NCBI RefSeq assembly: GCF_025857195.1
Contig: NZ_CP109787.1
Coordinates: 1,057,501-1,121,500, forward strand
DNA length: 64,000 nt
Source of the DNA: Leisingera thetidis
GTDB taxonomy: Bacteria; Pseudomonadota; Alphaproteobacteria; Rhodobacterales; Rhodobacteraceae
Direction of reading: 5' to 3'
A program made the position numbers and the translations under genes. Of the stretch, positions 62,213 through 64,000 are shown piece by piece; positions within the stretch are counted from its first letter, which is position 1; each line of letters begins with the position of its first letter. The notes below the pieces were generated by a model. The model made no database searches. It saw only the letters and a program-made list of their open reading frames with translations, and had not been told where the DNA came from.

Positions 62213-62692
62213 CTAGGTCTGGGGCAATTCCATCCGCAGGATGTGCTGCGGGCCGGCGGTGCCGTGGGGATAGATGCCGCCGGTATCGGCAAAGCCGCCC
62301 CTGCGGTAGCAGCGGATGGCGCCGAAGTTCTGCATGTTGACGGTAAGAACCACCGCACGCCGTTCCGGATATTGGGCAGCAAGGTAGGTATTCAGCGCCG
62401 CCACGGCCGCAGTGGCATAGCCTTTGCCCTGATCGTCGCGGTGGATCATGAAGGCGCGCAGGCCCAGCTCGTCCGGGGCTGCAAAGCCGTAACTCTCATG
62501 ATACAGCCGGTCGATCTTGAAGAACCCGACAACGCGGGCCCCGTCGAGGACGGCATGGAAATCCACGCCGTCCTCGTTTTCTTCAAATGCCTGCGCCACA
62601 GTGCCGGAGTAGCGGGTCTGGTCCGGTTCCACCTGGATATGGGCAACCAGATCAAATTCGCTGCGCGCGACCGGGCGCAGGGTGACAGGCAT
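62213..62692 (-). CDS. GNAT-family N-acetyltransferase
   Basis: This 159-residue protein begins MPVTLRPVARSEFDLVAHIQ. The acetyl-CoA-binding motif is RAFMIHRDDQGKGYATAAVA near residue 85, and NMQNFGAIRCYRRGGFADTG is the late motif. Its ATG overlaps the stop of pepF (TGATG), so it is co-translated with the peptidase. Substrate unknown. Confidence 0.9.
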   Translation of the reverse strand: MPVTLRPVARSEFDLVAHIQVEPDQTRYSGTVAQAFEENEDGVDFHAVLDGARVVGFFKIDRLYHESYGFAAPDELGLRAFMIHRDDQGKGYATAAVAALNTYLAAQYPERRAVVLTVNMQNFGAIRCYRRGGFADTGGIYPHGTAGPQHILRMELPQT

Positions 62693-64000
62693 CAGCTTTC
62701 CATGGCCTCCAGTTCGTCAATGAAGCCGGAGATCATGCTGAGCCCCTTGTCCCAGAACTTGGGGTCGGTGGCATCAAGCCCGAAGGGCGCCAGCAGCTCC
62801 TTGTGGTGCTTGGAGCCGCCCGCTTTCAGCATCTCGAAATACTTGTCCTCAAACCCCTCGGCGCCGCTCGCGTAGACCGAGTAGAGCGCGTTCACCAGCC
62901 CGTCGCCGAAGGCATAGGCGTAAACGTAGAAGGGCGAATGCACGAAATGGGGGATATAGGCCCAGAAGGTTTCGTAGCCGTCCATGTAGTCGAACACCGG
63001 GCCAAGCGATTCCGCCTGCACCGACATCCAGATGGCGTTGATGTCATCCGGGGTCAGCTCGCCCTCGGTGCGGGCGGCGTGCAGTTTGCATTCAAAGTCG
63101 TAGAAGGCGATCTGGCGCACCACCGTGTTGATCATGTCCTCGACCTTGCCCGCCAGCAGCACCTTGCGCTGCTGCTGGGTTTCGGCCTTGTCCAGCATCT
63201 TGCGGAAGGTGAGCATCTCGCCGAACACGCTCGCGGTCTCCGCCAGCGTCAGCGGGGTGGAGGAGAGCATCTCGCCCTGTTCCGCCGCCAGCACCTGATG
63301 GACGCCGTGGCCCAGCTCATGCGCCAGGGTCATCACGTCGCGCGGTTTGCCCAGGTAGTTGAGCATCACGTAGGGATGCACGTTGGTGACGGTCGGATGC
63401 GCAAAGGCACCCGGCGCCTTGCCGGGTTTCACGCCGGCGTCGATCCAGCCGTCCGAGAAGAACGGGGCCGCGATCTCGCCCATGCGGGGATCAAAGGCGT
63501 TGTAGGCGTCCATGACGGTCTTTTCCGCCTGCTCCCAGCTGATGGTGCGGGAGTCTTCCAGCGGCAGCGGCGCGTTGCGGTCCCAGACCTGCATCACATC
63601 GAGGCCCAGCCATTTGCGCTTCAGCTCATAGTACCGGTGGCTGAGCTTGGGGTAGGCGGCGACCACTGCCTCGCGCAGCGCTTCGACCACCTCGGGCTCC
63701 ACATCGTTGGACAGGTGGCGGCCGGTCTGGGCGCTGGGCATGCCGCGCCAGCGGTCGATGATTTCCTTTTCCTTGGCCTGGGTGTTGTGGACGCGGGCAA
63801 AGGTCTTGATGTTTTCCCCGAACACCCGCGCCAGCTCGCGGGCCGCGGCTTCGCGCTTGGAGCGGTCCTGTTCGGTCAGCAGGTTGAGGGTGCCCTCGAT
63901 GCCCATTTCCTCCCCATCGACGGTGAAGGCGAGGCCTGCGATGGTCTCATCGAACAGCTTTTCCCAGGCGTCGCCGACGATGCCGAGGTCATGCATGAAC
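62692..64000 (-). CDS. pepF: Oligoendopeptidase F (5' end outside the window)
   Basis: At least 436 C-terminal residues of an M3-family zinc metallopeptidase are present; the frame is open to the right edge, so the ATG at 63996 is internal. The zinc site is LAHELGHGVHQVLA, followed by TASVFGEML with the third ligand. IPHFVHSPFYVYAYAFGDGL is the conserved substrate-binding segment. PepF hydrolyses short peptides in the cytoplasm. It is coupled to the GNAT gene. Confidence 0.95.
   Translation of the reverse strand, partial: FMHDLGIVGDAWEKLFDETIAGLAFTVDGEEMGIEGTLNLLTEQDRSKREAAARELARVFGENIKTFARVHNTQAKEKEIIDRWRGMPSAQTGRHLSNDVEPEVVEALREAVVAAYPKLSHRYYELKRKWLGLDVMQVWDRNAPLPLEDSRTISWEQAEKTVMDAYNAFDPRMGEIAAPFFSDGWIDAGVKPGKAPGAFAHPTVTNVHPYVMLNYLGKPRDVMTLAHELGHGVHQVLAAEQGEMLSSTPLTLAETASVFGEMLTFRKMLDKAETQQQRKVLLAGKVEDMINTVVRQIAFYDFECKLHAARTEGELTPDDINAIWMSVQAESLGPVFDYMDGYETFWAYIPHFVHSPFYVYAYAFGDGLVNALYSVYASGAEGFEDKYFEMLKAGGSKHHKELLAPFGLDATDPKFWDKGLSMISGFIDELEAMES

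Overview
The window is about 64 kb of a high-GC alphaproteobacterial chromosome, most likely from the Roseobacter group of the Rhodobacteraceae (Leisingera/Phaeobacter/Ruegeria-like). This rests on gene content and order (sarcosine oxidase soxBDAG, dnaG-rpoD, nrdR-ribD with ribBX-ribH-nusB, MmcB, DUF6324 and DUF6476 proteins), on a tRNA-His that lacks an encoded G-1 and has A73, and on GANTC and GTTC-N7-GTTC type motifs. The placement is from recognised families only; no search was run.

Left part, 1-31 kb: recJ (cut by the left edge), glpX and hom on the minus strand; a TetR regulator with a GNAT gene; an ABM monooxygenase and a pirin; a class III nucleotide cyclase; the decayed remains of a reductive-dehalogenase-like gene beside a LysR gene; a beta-hydroxyacid dehydrogenase; a three-gene TadG/TadE pilus operon; glutamate dehydrogenase; soxBDAG; dnaG and rpoD; a small operon of DCC-family and DUF4166 proteins; three tandem paralogous secreted two-cysteine proteins; YjbQ; then nrdR and ribD.

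Middle part, 31-43.5 kb: a capsule (kpsC, kpsD-like, kpsS) block on the minus strand sits between ribD and ribE, and a proline-racemase-family gene sits between ribE and ribBX-ribH-nusB. A probable SOS-controlled mmcB, a frameshifted gene remnant, a DUF6324 protein and a GNAT gene lead to tRNA-His.

Accessory island, 43.5-55.8 kb: a 12.2-kb element is bounded by a 45-bp perfect direct repeat of the 3' part of tRNA-His. From attR to attL it carries a tyrosine integrase, an AlpA-like regulator, an HTH protein, a small RHH-like protein, a DUF4145 protein, terminase large subunit, HNH endonuclease, HK97-type major capsid protein, prohead protease, gp6-like connector, portal and a head-closure-like protein, plus a small unknown protein and a lipoprotein. 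It encodes a head and packaging set but no tail, lysis or clear small-terminase gene. This matches the architecture of capsid-forming phage-inducible chromosomal islands (cf-PICIs). A complete IS256-family element (31-bp imperfect inverted repeats, 9-bp target duplication) has inserted between int and alpA.

Right part, 55.8-64 kb: two small secreted proteins, DUF6476 and an RluA-family pseudouridine synthase in head-to-head overlap, rpoH behind a sigma-32-like promoter, a 0.5-kb non-coding tract rich in CTGG with an 18-bp palindrome, a DksA-like zinc finger protein, an ICMT-like membrane protein, a GFA protein, a GNAT enzyme, and oligoendopeptidase F cut by the right edge.
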